From positions 1 through 5,657 of the forward strand of contig JAGAPI010000034.1 in assembly GCA_017623335.1 (NCBI GenBank): a DNA stretch of 5,657 nt, given 5' to 3'. The translations under genes and the position numbers were made by a program. Origin of the DNA: Prevotella sp. (GTDB taxonomy: Bacteria > Bacteroidota > Bacteroidia > Bacteroidales > Bacteroidaceae). Shown piece after piece: positions 1 through 5,657 of this stretch. Under the pieces are notes generated by a model. It ran no database searches and was not told the origin of the DNA. It saw nothing but the letters and a program-made list of their open reading frames with translations. Position 1 is the first letter of the stretch. The number at the start of each line of letters is the position of its first letter.

Positions 1-1186
1 CACAGAGAAAGTATTGAACCAGATGCAGGACTTCCACCTCAGCATGCACTGCTGGCAGGCTGACGACGTGGCAGGTTTCGAGAATCAGGGCGGAAGCCTC
101 ACCGGCGGTATCCAGGTGAACGGCAACTATCCCGGCAAGGCACGTAACATCGACGAGCTGCGCGCCGACATCCTCTACGCCAAGTCGCTCATCCCGGGCA
201 CTCACCGTCTGAACCTGCATGAGATCTACGGCGACTTCAAGGGTAAGGTTGTTGACCGCGACCAGTGCGAGGTGGAGCACTTCCAGAGCTGGATTGACTG
301 GGGTAAGGAGAACAACACCCTGCTCGACTTCAACTCTACATCATTCTCCCACCCGAAGAGCGGCGACCTGAGCCTCGCCAATCCCGACAAGGGCATCCGC
401 GACTTCTGGATTGAGCACTCAAAGCGCTGCCGCGCCATCTCCGAGGCTATCGGCAAGGCACAGGGCGACCCTTGTATCATGAACACATGGGTACACGACG
501 GAAGCAAGGACCTCACCGTTAACCGCCTGATGTACCGCGAGCTGCTGAAGGACTCTCTCGACCAGATTTTCGCACAGAAGTATGACAACATGAAGGACTG
601 CGTGGAGTCGAAGGTGTTCGGCATCGGCCTAGAGAGCTACACCGTTGGCTCAAACGACTTCTACACATCATACGCTGCAAAGAACAACATGATGATAACT
701 CTCGACACCGGTCACTTCCACCCCACAGAGAGCGTAGCCGACAAGGTGTCTGCAATGCTGCTGTTCGTTCCTGAGCTGATGCTCCACGTATCACGCCCCG
801 TGCGCTGGGACTCCGACCACGTGACAATCATGGACGACCCCACACAGGACCTCTTCAGCGAGATTGTGCGTGCCGGTGCTCTCGACCGCGTACACTACGG
901 ACTCGACTACTTCGACGGCACCCTCAACCGCATCGGCGCTTACGTCATCGGAAGCCGCGCCGCACAGAAGTGCATGCTCCGCGCAATGCTTGAGCCAACA
1001 GCAACTCTGCGCCAGTATGAGCTCGACGACAAGAAGTTCCAGCGCCTCGCCCTGCTCGAGGAGTGCAAGAACCTGCCCTGGAACGCTGTCTACGACGAGT
1101 TCTGCCTGCGCAACAACGTTCCCGTTGGTGAGGAGTACATCGCTGCCGTTGAGAAATATGAGGCTGACGTAACAAGCAAAAGATAA
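1..1186 (+). CDS. rhaA: L-rhamnose isomerase, 5'-truncated by window edge
   Basis: Cytoplasmic enzyme that interconverts L-rhamnose and L-rhamnulose, the first step of rhamnose catabolism (EC 5.3.1.14). The frame is open to the window edge; the first complete codon is at position 2. The TTG at 14 is not a real start, because homology to the family begins before it and about 20-25 N-terminal residues are missing. Counting from that TTG as residue 1, the family motifs are SMHCWQADDV (10-19), GSLTGGIQ (27-34), NYPGKARN (38-45), VESKVFGIG (197-205), LDTGHFHPTE (230-239), HVSRPVRWDSDHV (258-270) and GLDYFDG (296-302). The expected metal ligands of the E. coli enzyme are all present: Glu198, Asp231, His234, His258, Asp266, Asp268 and Asp298, each at a constant offset of 36 from the E. 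coli numbering as I recall it. The stop lies 6 bases before the transporter gene, so the two are surely co-transcribed. In Bacteroides thetaiotaomicron the rhamnulokinase gene precedes this gene; here it would lie outside the window. Bacteroides papers also call this gene rhaI. Confidence 0.97.
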   Translation, partial: TEKVLNQMQDFHLSMHCWQADDVAGFENQGGSLTGGIQVNGNYPGKARNIDELRADILYAKSLIPGTHRLNLHEIYGDFKGKVVDRDQCEVEHFQSWIDWGKENNTLLDFNSTSFSHPKSGDLSLANPDKGIRDFWIEHSKRCRAISEAIGKAQGDPCIMNTWVHDGSKDLTVNRLMYRELLKDSLDQIFAQKYDNMKDCVESKVFGIGLESYTVGSNDFYTSYAAKNNMMITLDTGHFHPTESVADKVSAMLLFVPELMLHVSRPVRWDSDHVTIMDDPTQDLFSEIVRAGALDRVHYGLDYFDGTLNRIGAYVIGSRAAQKCMLRAMLEPTATLRQYELDDKKFQRLALLEECKNLPWNAVYDEFCLRNNVPVGEEYIAAVEKYEADVTSKR

Positions 1187-1192
1187 GTTACT

Positions 1193-2542
1193 ATGGCAGA
1201 AAAGAAAAGCAGTTTGAAGAGCACCATAGCGGTCTCTCTCACCAATTATCTCGATGCGGGTGCCATCGTGGCAGGCGCCAGTGGTCTGACCCTATGGCAG
1301 GAGTATCTCGGCCTGTCTGAGATACATCTCGGATGGCTCAACTTCATCAGCGCCAACTGCCTCGGTGCGGCTCTCGGCGCTATCATAGGCGGATTCCTTG
1401 CCGACAAGTACGGCCGTAAGTTCATATACACATACAATCTCCTTGTCTATATGCTCGGTGTGCTGCTTGTGATGTTTTCGGTAAATTTCCCCATGCTTCT
1501 CGCAGGCTTCATGGTGACAGGCATATCTGTCGGCATAGGCGTGCCGGCATCCTGGACATACATATCAGAAAGCTCAGAGATAAACAACCGCGGGCGTAAC
1601 ATCTGTATCTCACAGATGTCGTGGGGCGTAGGCCCGATGATAATTCTCCTGCTCGGCATGTTCTTTGCTCCCGGCGGCTACCTCTTCGGATGGGTTGAGA
1701 CGCTCGCCACAGGCATCTTGGGAGCAGGAGCGCCAGAACCGGCAGTCAATGTGTTCAGCTCGCGCATCGTATTCTTCTCGCTGCTTGTTGTGGCTTTCAT
1801 AGCATGGAACCTGCAACGCCGTCTTGAAGAGAGCGCGGAATGGAAGGCAAGCAAGAAAGAGGCCGAGGCAAAAGGCGAGGAGACCGGGCTCATACACTCA
1901 TTCTCGGTACTCTTCTCCAATAAGACAGCAGTGAAGACACTCTGCTTCCTCGCAGGCATATATCTGACATGGAACCTCGTTGCCTCTGTAATGGGATTCT
2001 TCCAGCCGCACATCTATGAGACTGCGGGCGGTGTGTCAAACGAGCAGGCAAACTGGATGAACTGCATACAGTGGGCAATAATCGTGGGCACAACATTCAT
2101 CACCTCCCAGCTCATAGACAAGATGAGCCACAAGGCGTTGTATGTGATAGGTCTGCTGGTTGCGCTGAGTGCATGGCTCATCATTGTCGGCATAGGCGTT
2201 GACGGTCTTGCCGGACTGTGGACATTCGCCATACTATGGGGCATACAGGGTGGTATCTCAGTGCAGATATTCTATGCGCTCTGGGGCACAGAGCTGTTCC
2301 CTGCCAAGTTCCGTGCCGGCGCACAGGGACTCATGTTCTTCATCGTGCGCGGGCTCTCTGCTGTATGGGGACTTATCTTCACATCAATCTATGGTGAGAA
2401 CGGCGAGGGCTTCACCATCGCAGCCTGCTGCATGATTGTACTGCTTCTAATCTCGCTTATAATAGGTGTCATAGGATGTCCTGCCACACGCGGCAAATCA
2501 CTTGATACTATCACGAGAGAGAGATACGGCGACAATGTGTGA
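1193..2542 (+). CDS. MFS sugar transporter, probable L-rhamnose importer
   Basis: Inner-membrane protein of 449 residues with about 12 hydrophobic segments (roughly 12-34, 48-70, 78-97, 100-122, 140-160, 190-207, 246-270, 288-308, 314-334, 340-362, 376-398, 407-428). Sugar-porter signatures can be seen in order: GGFLADKYGRKF in loop 2-3 (66-77), ISES followed by RGR in loop 4-5 (124-135), LEESAEW after helix 6 (211-217, in the place of PESPRW), GTELFPAKFRAGAQGL in loop 10-11 (365-380) and PATRGKSLDTI after helix 12 (430-440, the PETKG-type motif). The stretch from about 161 to 189, predicted periplasmic, is long for the loop between helices 5 and 6. The ATG follows the isomerase stop after 6 bases and rhaD follows after 48, so the protein is almost certainly made with the rhamnose enzymes. 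That L-rhamnose is its substrate is inferred from context only; rhamnulose, another 6-deoxyhexose or a rhamnoside are possible. It is not homologous to the DMT-type RhaT permease. Confidence 0.92.
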   Translation: MAEKKSSLKSTIAVSLTNYLDAGAIVAGASGLTLWQEYLGLSEIHLGWLNFISANCLGAALGAIIGGFLADKYGRKFIYTYNLLVYMLGVLLVMFSVNFPMLLAGFMVTGISVGIGVPASWTYISESSEINNRGRNICISQMSWGVGPMIILLLGMFFAPGGYLFGWVETLATGILGAGAPEPAVNVFSSRIVFFSLLVVAFIAWNLQRRLEESAEWKASKKEAEAKGEETGLIHSFSVLFSNKTAVKTLCFLAGIYLTWNLVASVMGFFQPHIYETAGGVSNEQANWMNCIQWAIIVGTTFITSQLIDKMSHKALYVIGLLVALSAWLIIVGIGVDGLAGLWTFAILWGIQGGISVQIFYALWGTELFPAKFRAGAQGLMFFIVRGLSAVWGLIFTSIYGENGEGFTIAACCMIVLLLISLIIGVIGCPATRGKSLDTITRERYGDNV

Positions 2543-2590
2543 GAGGCATTTAACTCCGAAATAAGAAATAACAAACTAAACAAAACAACA
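2543..2590 (+). promoter_or_regulatory. A-rich leader before rhaD
   Basis: These 48 bases separate the transporter stop from the rhaD ATG. The last 20 or so are almost entirely A and C with very few T or G, and no Shine-Dalgarno sequence is present. Unstructured A-rich leaders are usual for translation initiation in Bacteroidota, and this supports the ATG at 2591. I see no match to the Bacteroides -7 element (TAnnTTTG), so a separate promoter for rhaD is not supported. Confidence 0.4.
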
Positions 2591-3409
2591 ATGAGCATAT
2601 TAACAAACAGACCACAACTGGAAAAGGAAATAATGCAGGTGGCTGAAGTTGCCGGCTACCTGTGGGAGAAAGGTTGGGCAGAGCGCAATGGCGGAAACAT
2701 TGTGATCAACATCACCGACCTCGTTGACGATGAGATAAAGGCAATGCCTGCCATTGAGGCTGCACGCCCCATAGGCACTACGCTGCCTTATCTCAAAGGC
2801 TGCTACTTCTATTGCAAAGGTACGGGCAAGCGCATGCGCGACCTCGCCCGCATGCCTATGGACAACGGCTCCATCGTGCGCATCTGCGACGACTGCGCCA
2901 GCTACGAGATTATCGCCGACAAACCGGTAATCCCCACAAGCGAGTGCGCATCCCACTTCACCATGCACAACTATCTCATCGAGAGCGGTTCCACCTACAA
3001 GGCGAGCGTTCACACCCACCCCATTGAGCTGGTGGCAATGAGCCACTCGGATAAGTTCCTCGCAAAGGACGTGATGGGACGCACACTGTGGAGCATGATT
3101 CCCGAGACCCTCGCCTTTGCGCCGCTCGGACTGGGCATCGTGCCCTACGCCATGCCAGGCTCCGTGGAGCTTGCCGACGCCACGCTTGAGCAAATCAAGG
3201 ACTATGACGTGGTGATGTGGGAGAAGCACGGAGTATGCGCCGTAGGCAAGGACGTGATGGATGCCTTCGACCAGATTGACGTGCTCAACAAGGCCGCCAA
3301 CATCTACATGTGCGCCAAGAACATGGGCTTTGAGCCCGACGGCATGACCGATCAGGCAATGAAGGACGTGCAGGATACGTTCAACCTGCCGAAGAAACGT
3401 CCGTGCTAA
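2591..3409 (+). CDS. rhaD: Rhamnulose-1-phosphate aldolase
   Basis: Zinc-dependent class II aldolase of the aldolase II / RhaD-AraD family (EC 4.1.2.19). In the cytoplasm it cleaves L-rhamnulose-1-phosphate to dihydroxyacetone phosphate and L-lactaldehyde. The 272 residues match the usual length (E. coli 274). Family motifs: KGWAERNGGNIVI (27-39, phosphate-binding region), a KGTGKRMRDL segment (76-85), PTSECASHF (115-123), VHTHP (140-144), PETLAF (171-176), ALWEKHG-like MWEKHGV (209-215) and a C-terminal helical tail. By alignment with E. coli RhaD, Glu118 is the catalytic base (Glu117), His141, His143 and His213 are the zinc ligands (His141, His143, His212), and Glu172 matches Glu171. Nothing is missing. 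The stretch 71-102 carries cysteines 71, 75, 99 and 102, which are absent from the E. coli enzyme as I recall it. It is the last gene of the operon: a terminator follows 28 bases after the stop. Bacteroides literature also calls this gene rhaA. Confidence 0.96.
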   Translation: MSILTNRPQLEKEIMQVAEVAGYLWEKGWAERNGGNIVINITDLVDDEIKAMPAIEAARPIGTTLPYLKGCYFYCKGTGKRMRDLARMPMDNGSIVRICDDCASYEIIADKPVIPTSECASHFTMHNYLIESGSTYKASVHTHPIELVAMSHSDKFLAKDVMGRTLWSMIPETLAFAPLGLGIVPYAMPGSVELADATLEQIKDYDVVMWEKHGVCAVGKDVMDAFDQIDVLNKAANIYMCAKNMGFEPDGMTDQAMKDVQDTFNLPKKRPC

Positions 3410-3437
3410 ATCTAACATCGGAGTTATTCCGTTTTTT

Positions 3438-3470
3438 CAGCGCTGAAGGAGACTTCGGCGCTGTTTTTTT
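3438..3470 (+). terminator. Rho-independent terminator of the rha operon
   Basis: An 11-base-pair stem (3438-3448 CAGCGCTGAAG with 3453-3463 CTTCGGCGCTG, one T-G wobble) is closed by a GAGA loop of the GNRA type and followed directly by seven T (3464-3470). It lies 28 bases after the rhaD stop. On the opposite strand the stem would be followed by A residues, so it should act on + strand transcripts only and would not serve the convergent serine ammonia-lyase gene. Confidence 0.92.
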
Positions 3471-3592
3471 GCTGCTGTTCCAGCTATAAAAAACATTAAT
3501 CCAAAGGAGAGAAAAGAGCATCCGACATCAGGGAAAAATCCCCAAGTCGCTCTAAAAAACTCCCGTAACGGAAATGCTATGGATAATGCTGC

Positions 3593-4813
3593 CTAAACAC
3601 TGAACACCGACGCCAGTCCGCCCTCAGAGGTCTCACGATAGAGCGACGGCAGGTCGTGTCCTGTCTGTTTCATCACCTCCACCACCTTGTCGTAGGCTAT
3701 ACGGTGTACTCCGTCGGCGAATGTGGCATAGACATTGGCGTCAAGGGCACGTGCCGCAGCATGTGCGTTTCGCTCTATGCAAGGAATCTGCACCAGTCCG
3801 CAGATAGGGTCGCAGGTCATGCCAAGATGATGTTCGAGTCCCATCTCCGCCGCATATTCGATTGTAGCGAGCGAACCGCCAAAGATATAGTTGGCAGCAG
3901 CGGCAGCCATGGCGCACGCCACTCCCACCTCAGCCTGACAGCCAGCCTCAGCTCCCGAGATTGAGGCACGGCTCTTGGCTATGTTGCCTATCAGTCCGGC
4001 TGTGGCAAGGGCATGAAGTACCCGACGTACTGGGAAGCGGCGGGTTTTCTGTATATGGTAGAGCACCGCCGGCACCACACCGCTTGCTCCGCACGTAGGA
4101 GCAGTCACGATGGTTCCTCCCGATGCATTCTCCTCACTCACAGCAAGAGCGTAGGCAAACACAAGTCCGCGCGACTGGAGATTAGAGCCATAGCCAAGGG
4201 CGCGGATGTAATAGTCGGGAGCCTTGCGGCGCAGCTTCAGTACACCAGGCAGCACACCCTCGTGCTCTATGCCGCGCTCCACAGCACCACACATCACGCG
4301 CCACACCTCATCAAGATAATCCCAAATCTCAGGTCCATCGCATGCCTCAACATACTCCCAGTAGGATTTCCCATTTTGCTCACACCACCGTTTGATGTCC
4401 GACAAACGGTTCATGTCATACACATCCGGAGTGACAGGCTGCTCCTTGCCCTCCTCCACCAATGCGCCTCCGCCCACGCTGTACACAATCCATCTGTCAA
4501 CATATTCTTTCTGCGGAGTAAGCGTCTCAAACATCATCCCATTAGGATGGAAAGGCAACACCGTTTCGGCTTTCCAAACTATCTCCGTGCGCTCCTTTCC
4601 AAGCACCTGCAAGATGGCAGCATCGGTGAGGTGTCCCTTTCCCGTAGCGGCAAGACTGCCGTAGAGAGTCACCCTAAAGCCTGCCGCACCGGCATGTTCA
4701 CTCAGATATTTCGCCGCAGCGTTGCGCGGTCCCATAGTATGGCTTGACGAAGGTCCCTGACCTATGCGATATAGTTCTTTTAACGATTTCATATTGTTTT
4801 GTGATTCACTCAT
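3593..4813 (-). CDS. sdaA: L-serine ammonia-lyase, single-chain iron-sulfur type
   Basis: Converts L-serine to pyruvate and ammonia (EC 4.3.1.17) with an oxygen-sensitive [4Fe-4S] cluster instead of pyridoxal phosphate; cytoplasmic. The 406-residue chain fuses the two domains that some Firmicutes carry as separate subunits. The beta domain (about 1-150) has the family signature GPSSSHTMGPRNAA (20-33) and LYGSLAATGKGHLTD (50-64). The alpha domain (about 165-406) has TAPTCGASGVVPAV (237-250), GAEAGCQAEVG (287-297), MTCDPICGLVQIPCIERN (332-349) and the terminal YRETSEGGLA (392-401). Cys291, Cys334 and Cys345 match the three cluster ligands. The start is ambiguous: the ATG at 4813 gives a leader MSESQNN, while the ATG at 4792 (Met8, MKSLKELYRIG) matches where many homologues begin. 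Neither has a Shine-Dalgarno sequence. The gene runs towards rhaD and has no evident functional tie to it. The tail ends in FSV without a cysteine. No clear terminator is visible after its stop. Confidence 0.96.
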   Translation of the reverse strand: MSESQNNMKSLKELYRIGQGPSSSHTMGPRNAAAKYLSEHAGAAGFRVTLYGSLAATGKGHLTDAAILQVLGKERTEIVWKAETVLPFHPNGMMFETLTPQKEYVDRWIVYSVGGGALVEEGKEQPVTPDVYDMNRLSDIKRWCEQNGKSYWEYVEACDGPEIWDYLDEVWRVMCGAVERGIEHEGVLPGVLKLRRKAPDYYIRALGYGSNLQSRGLVFAYALAVSEENASGGTIVTAPTCGASGVVPAVLYHIQKTRRFPVRRVLHALATAGLIGNIAKSRASISGAEAGCQAEVGVACAMAAAAANYIFGGSLATIEYAAEMGLEHHLGMTCDPICGLVQIPCIERNAHAAARALDANVYATFADGVHRIAYDKVVEVMKQTGHDLPSLYRETSEGGLASVFSV

Positions 4814-4873
4814 AATTTATTTAACGTTTTGCCTGTTAGTGTTATTGTATAGAGTCAAGTTCACTTTTGAGGA

Positions 4874-5530
4874 TTATCCCTTTAAAGTCACTTTAATCCC
4901 TAAGCCAAGTATATCCGATACCTTTTCTATAAAGGATTTCTTCATTGGATTGTTGCTGTGAGTAATCAACAGCCATCCGTCACCTAAATCTTTCTGGCTT
5001 CTGCCGTATTTTGTATCCCTCCTGTTTGAAATTACAGGAACTTTGCAGAACTTGAGGTTATACTCTTCCACCACCATGCGGACTTTCGCCACACCAATTT
5101 TCTTCACTACCGCAACGAATGTATCAACCGCTTTCTTCTCCGCTATTATTGTTCCGTCAGGAAATGTCACAGTCATGTCCCTTGCCGGTCCCCTTTCTGT
5201 CTTTTCGTCTTGATGAGAACCATGATTCCTGTGTGTCACTTCTGGGTCAAGCACCATTTCCTTAGCATCTGTCAGTTCCGAGGCAAAGTTCCGCTTGCGG
5301 CTGAGATGAACGCTTAACGGCTGTCCCGGCACATAATCTACTACCAGCACCAGTTCACGCTTTACTGGCTGTAGTGCCGGTTCAATCGTCTTGCTCAATA
5401 CAGGAAGAATCTCTTTCTTGATAATATCTTCCTTCAGTTCATTTGCCTTCTTTTCAAGGTCTTCATTCACAGGAAGTCCCTCTTTGCGGAGAGTTTCCAT
5501 TGCTTTGTATAAATCGCTTAGTCGGGACAT
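4874..5530 (-). CDS. Conserved-looking protein of unknown function, 218 residues
   Basis: I cannot assign a function or a named domain. I chose the ATG at 5530 (MSRLSDLYKAM): it lies 10 bases after the stop of the upstream gene, whereas the in-frame GTG at 5554 would add eight residues and overlap that gene. Three parts can be seen. Residues 1-58 are charged and helical. Residues 59-82 form a probable strand-turn-strand (ELVLVVDYVPGQPLSVHLSRKR). After a polar linker (about 88-117, rich in H, D, E and R) comes a compact C-terminal module (118-218): TVTFPDGTIIA (120-130), TFVAVVKKIG (137-146), VPVISNRR (164-171), GWLLITHSN (185-193) and LGLGIKVTL (208-216). From memory, similar FPDG / TFV-KIG / THS modules end many uncharacterised Bacteroidota proteins; this is recollection, not a search. 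There is no signal peptide or membrane segment, so it is probably cytoplasmic. It is more AT-rich than the genes to its left and likely co-transcribed with the gene upstream. Confidence 0.85.
   Translation of the reverse strand: MSRLSDLYKAMETLRKEGLPVNEDLEKKANELKEDIIKKEILPVLSKTIEPALQPVKRELVLVVDYVPGQPLSVHLSRKRNFASELTDAKEMVLDPEVTHRNHGSHQDEKTERGPARDMTVTFPDGTIIAEKKAVDTFVAVVKKIGVAKVRMVVEEYNLKFCKVPVISNRRDTKYGRSQKDLGDGWLLITHSNNPMKKSFIEKVSDILGLGIKVTLKG
4882..4896. repeat. 15-base palindrome near the sdaA upstream region
   Basis: TTAAAGT-C-ACTTTAA is a perfect 7-base inverted repeat around one central base. It lies within the last codons of the unknown gene, about 70 bases upstream of the first possible sdaA start. 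Its position would suit an operator, but it also encodes the IKVTLK end of the protein and may be chance. Confidence 0.35.
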
Positions 5531-5540
5531 ATTACATATC

Positions 5541-5657
5541 TTATTTTGTAACACCTTTTATTATCCAATATCCAGTTTTATCACTTCCGATACGTTCTAA
5601 CATTTCCATCTTTTTCAGATAAGATATCTCACGTTTGGCTGTAGAATCTGACATACC
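5541..5657 (-). CDS. C-terminal end of a protein with a winged-helix-like module (partial)
   Basis: Only the last 38 codons and the TAA stop are in the window; the frame is open to the right edge. The peptide GMSDSTAKREISYLKKMEML is followed by ERIGSDKTGYWII and KGVTK. This is the typical pattern of a winged helix-turn-helix: a turn plus recognition helix (SDSTAKREISYLKKM), then a two-stranded wing (LERIGSDKTGYWII). In Bacteroidota such ends are common on Fic-family proteins and on RecG-like or AlbA_2-type ATP-binding proteins, where the module closes a longer chain; a short stand-alone regulator is also possible. The visible part cannot decide between these. The stop lies 10 bases before the ATG of the next gene on the same strand, which points to an operon. 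Confidence 0.8.
   Translation of the reverse strand, partial: GMSDSTAKREISYLKKMEMLERIGSDKTGYWIIKGVTK

Noticed and set aside
2830..2839. The 10-base palindrome GCGCATGCGC inside rhaD.
   Set aside because: It is short, encodes conserved KRMRD residues and is expected by chance in GC-rich coding sequence.
2600..3418. A 272-codon open frame antisense to almost all of rhaD.
   Set aside because: It lies wholly opposite a gene with intact catalytic residues. Its composition, rich in H, V, L and G without recognisable motifs, is what the complement of GC-rich coding sequence gives.
3530..3575. Short hairpins (GGGA/TCCC and CCG/CGG, the latter followed by GAG and six T) downstream of sdaA on the - strand.
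   Set aside because: Stems of three to four pairs are too weak for a terminator, and the GGGA/TCCC hairpin has no T run after it.
4013..4747. A 244-codon open frame antisense to sdaA.
   Set aside because: It mirrors the conserved sdaA coding sequence, shows no family motifs or membrane pattern, and has no independent upstream signals.
4844..4858. TTGACT and TATACAAT on the - strand upstream of sdaA, resembling -35 and -10 boxes.
   Set aside because: The two are only one base apart, and Bacteroidota promoters use a different -7 element (TAnnTTTG), which I did not find there.
5531..5554. The GTG at 5554 as the start of the unknown protein.
   Set aside because: It would overlap the preceding gene by 14 bases and add a segment unlike the rest; the ATG at 5530 gives ordinary spacing. 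It is not excluded.

Overview
The window reads as chromosomal DNA from a member of the Bacteroidota, most likely a gut Bacteroidales such as a Prevotella, Bacteroides or Muribaculaceae relative. Three things suggest this: the rhamnose enzymes are of the Bacteroides type, start codons lack Shine-Dalgarno sequences and sit behind A-rich leaders, and the gene order resembles the Bacteroides rhamnose locus. The species cannot be fixed from the sequence.

Positions 1-3409 (+ strand) hold three consecutive genes of an L-rhamnose catabolic operon. They are L-rhamnose isomerase (5' end cut off by the window edge), a 12-helix MFS sugar transporter and rhamnulose-1-phosphate aldolase. The isomerase makes L-rhamnulose, a kinase (not in the window, probably upstream) would phosphorylate it, and the aldolase splits rhamnulose-1-phosphate into DHAP and L-lactaldehyde. 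The transporter sits where Bacteroides carries the unrelated RhaT permease, so it is probably the rhamnose importer here. A strong rho-independent terminator at 3438-3470 closes the operon. No lactaldehyde reductase or AraC-type regulator follows.

Positions 3410-3592 are a 183-base convergent intergenic region. Apart from the terminator I see nothing convincing in it. Positions 3593-4813 (- strand) encode a complete single-chain iron-sulfur L-serine ammonia-lyase, which converts serine to pyruvate and ammonia. Its C-terminus lacks the tail cysteine known from some relatives.

Positions 4874-5657 (- strand) are visibly more AT-rich. They hold the last 38 codons of a protein ending in a winged-helix-like module and, 10 bases later, a complete small gene of unknown function (218 residues). 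These two look like an accessory cassette next to the metabolic genes. I found no RNA genes, CRISPR arrays, insertion sequences or integrase genes. Most of the window is ordinary metabolism; the least explained part is the right-hand pair.
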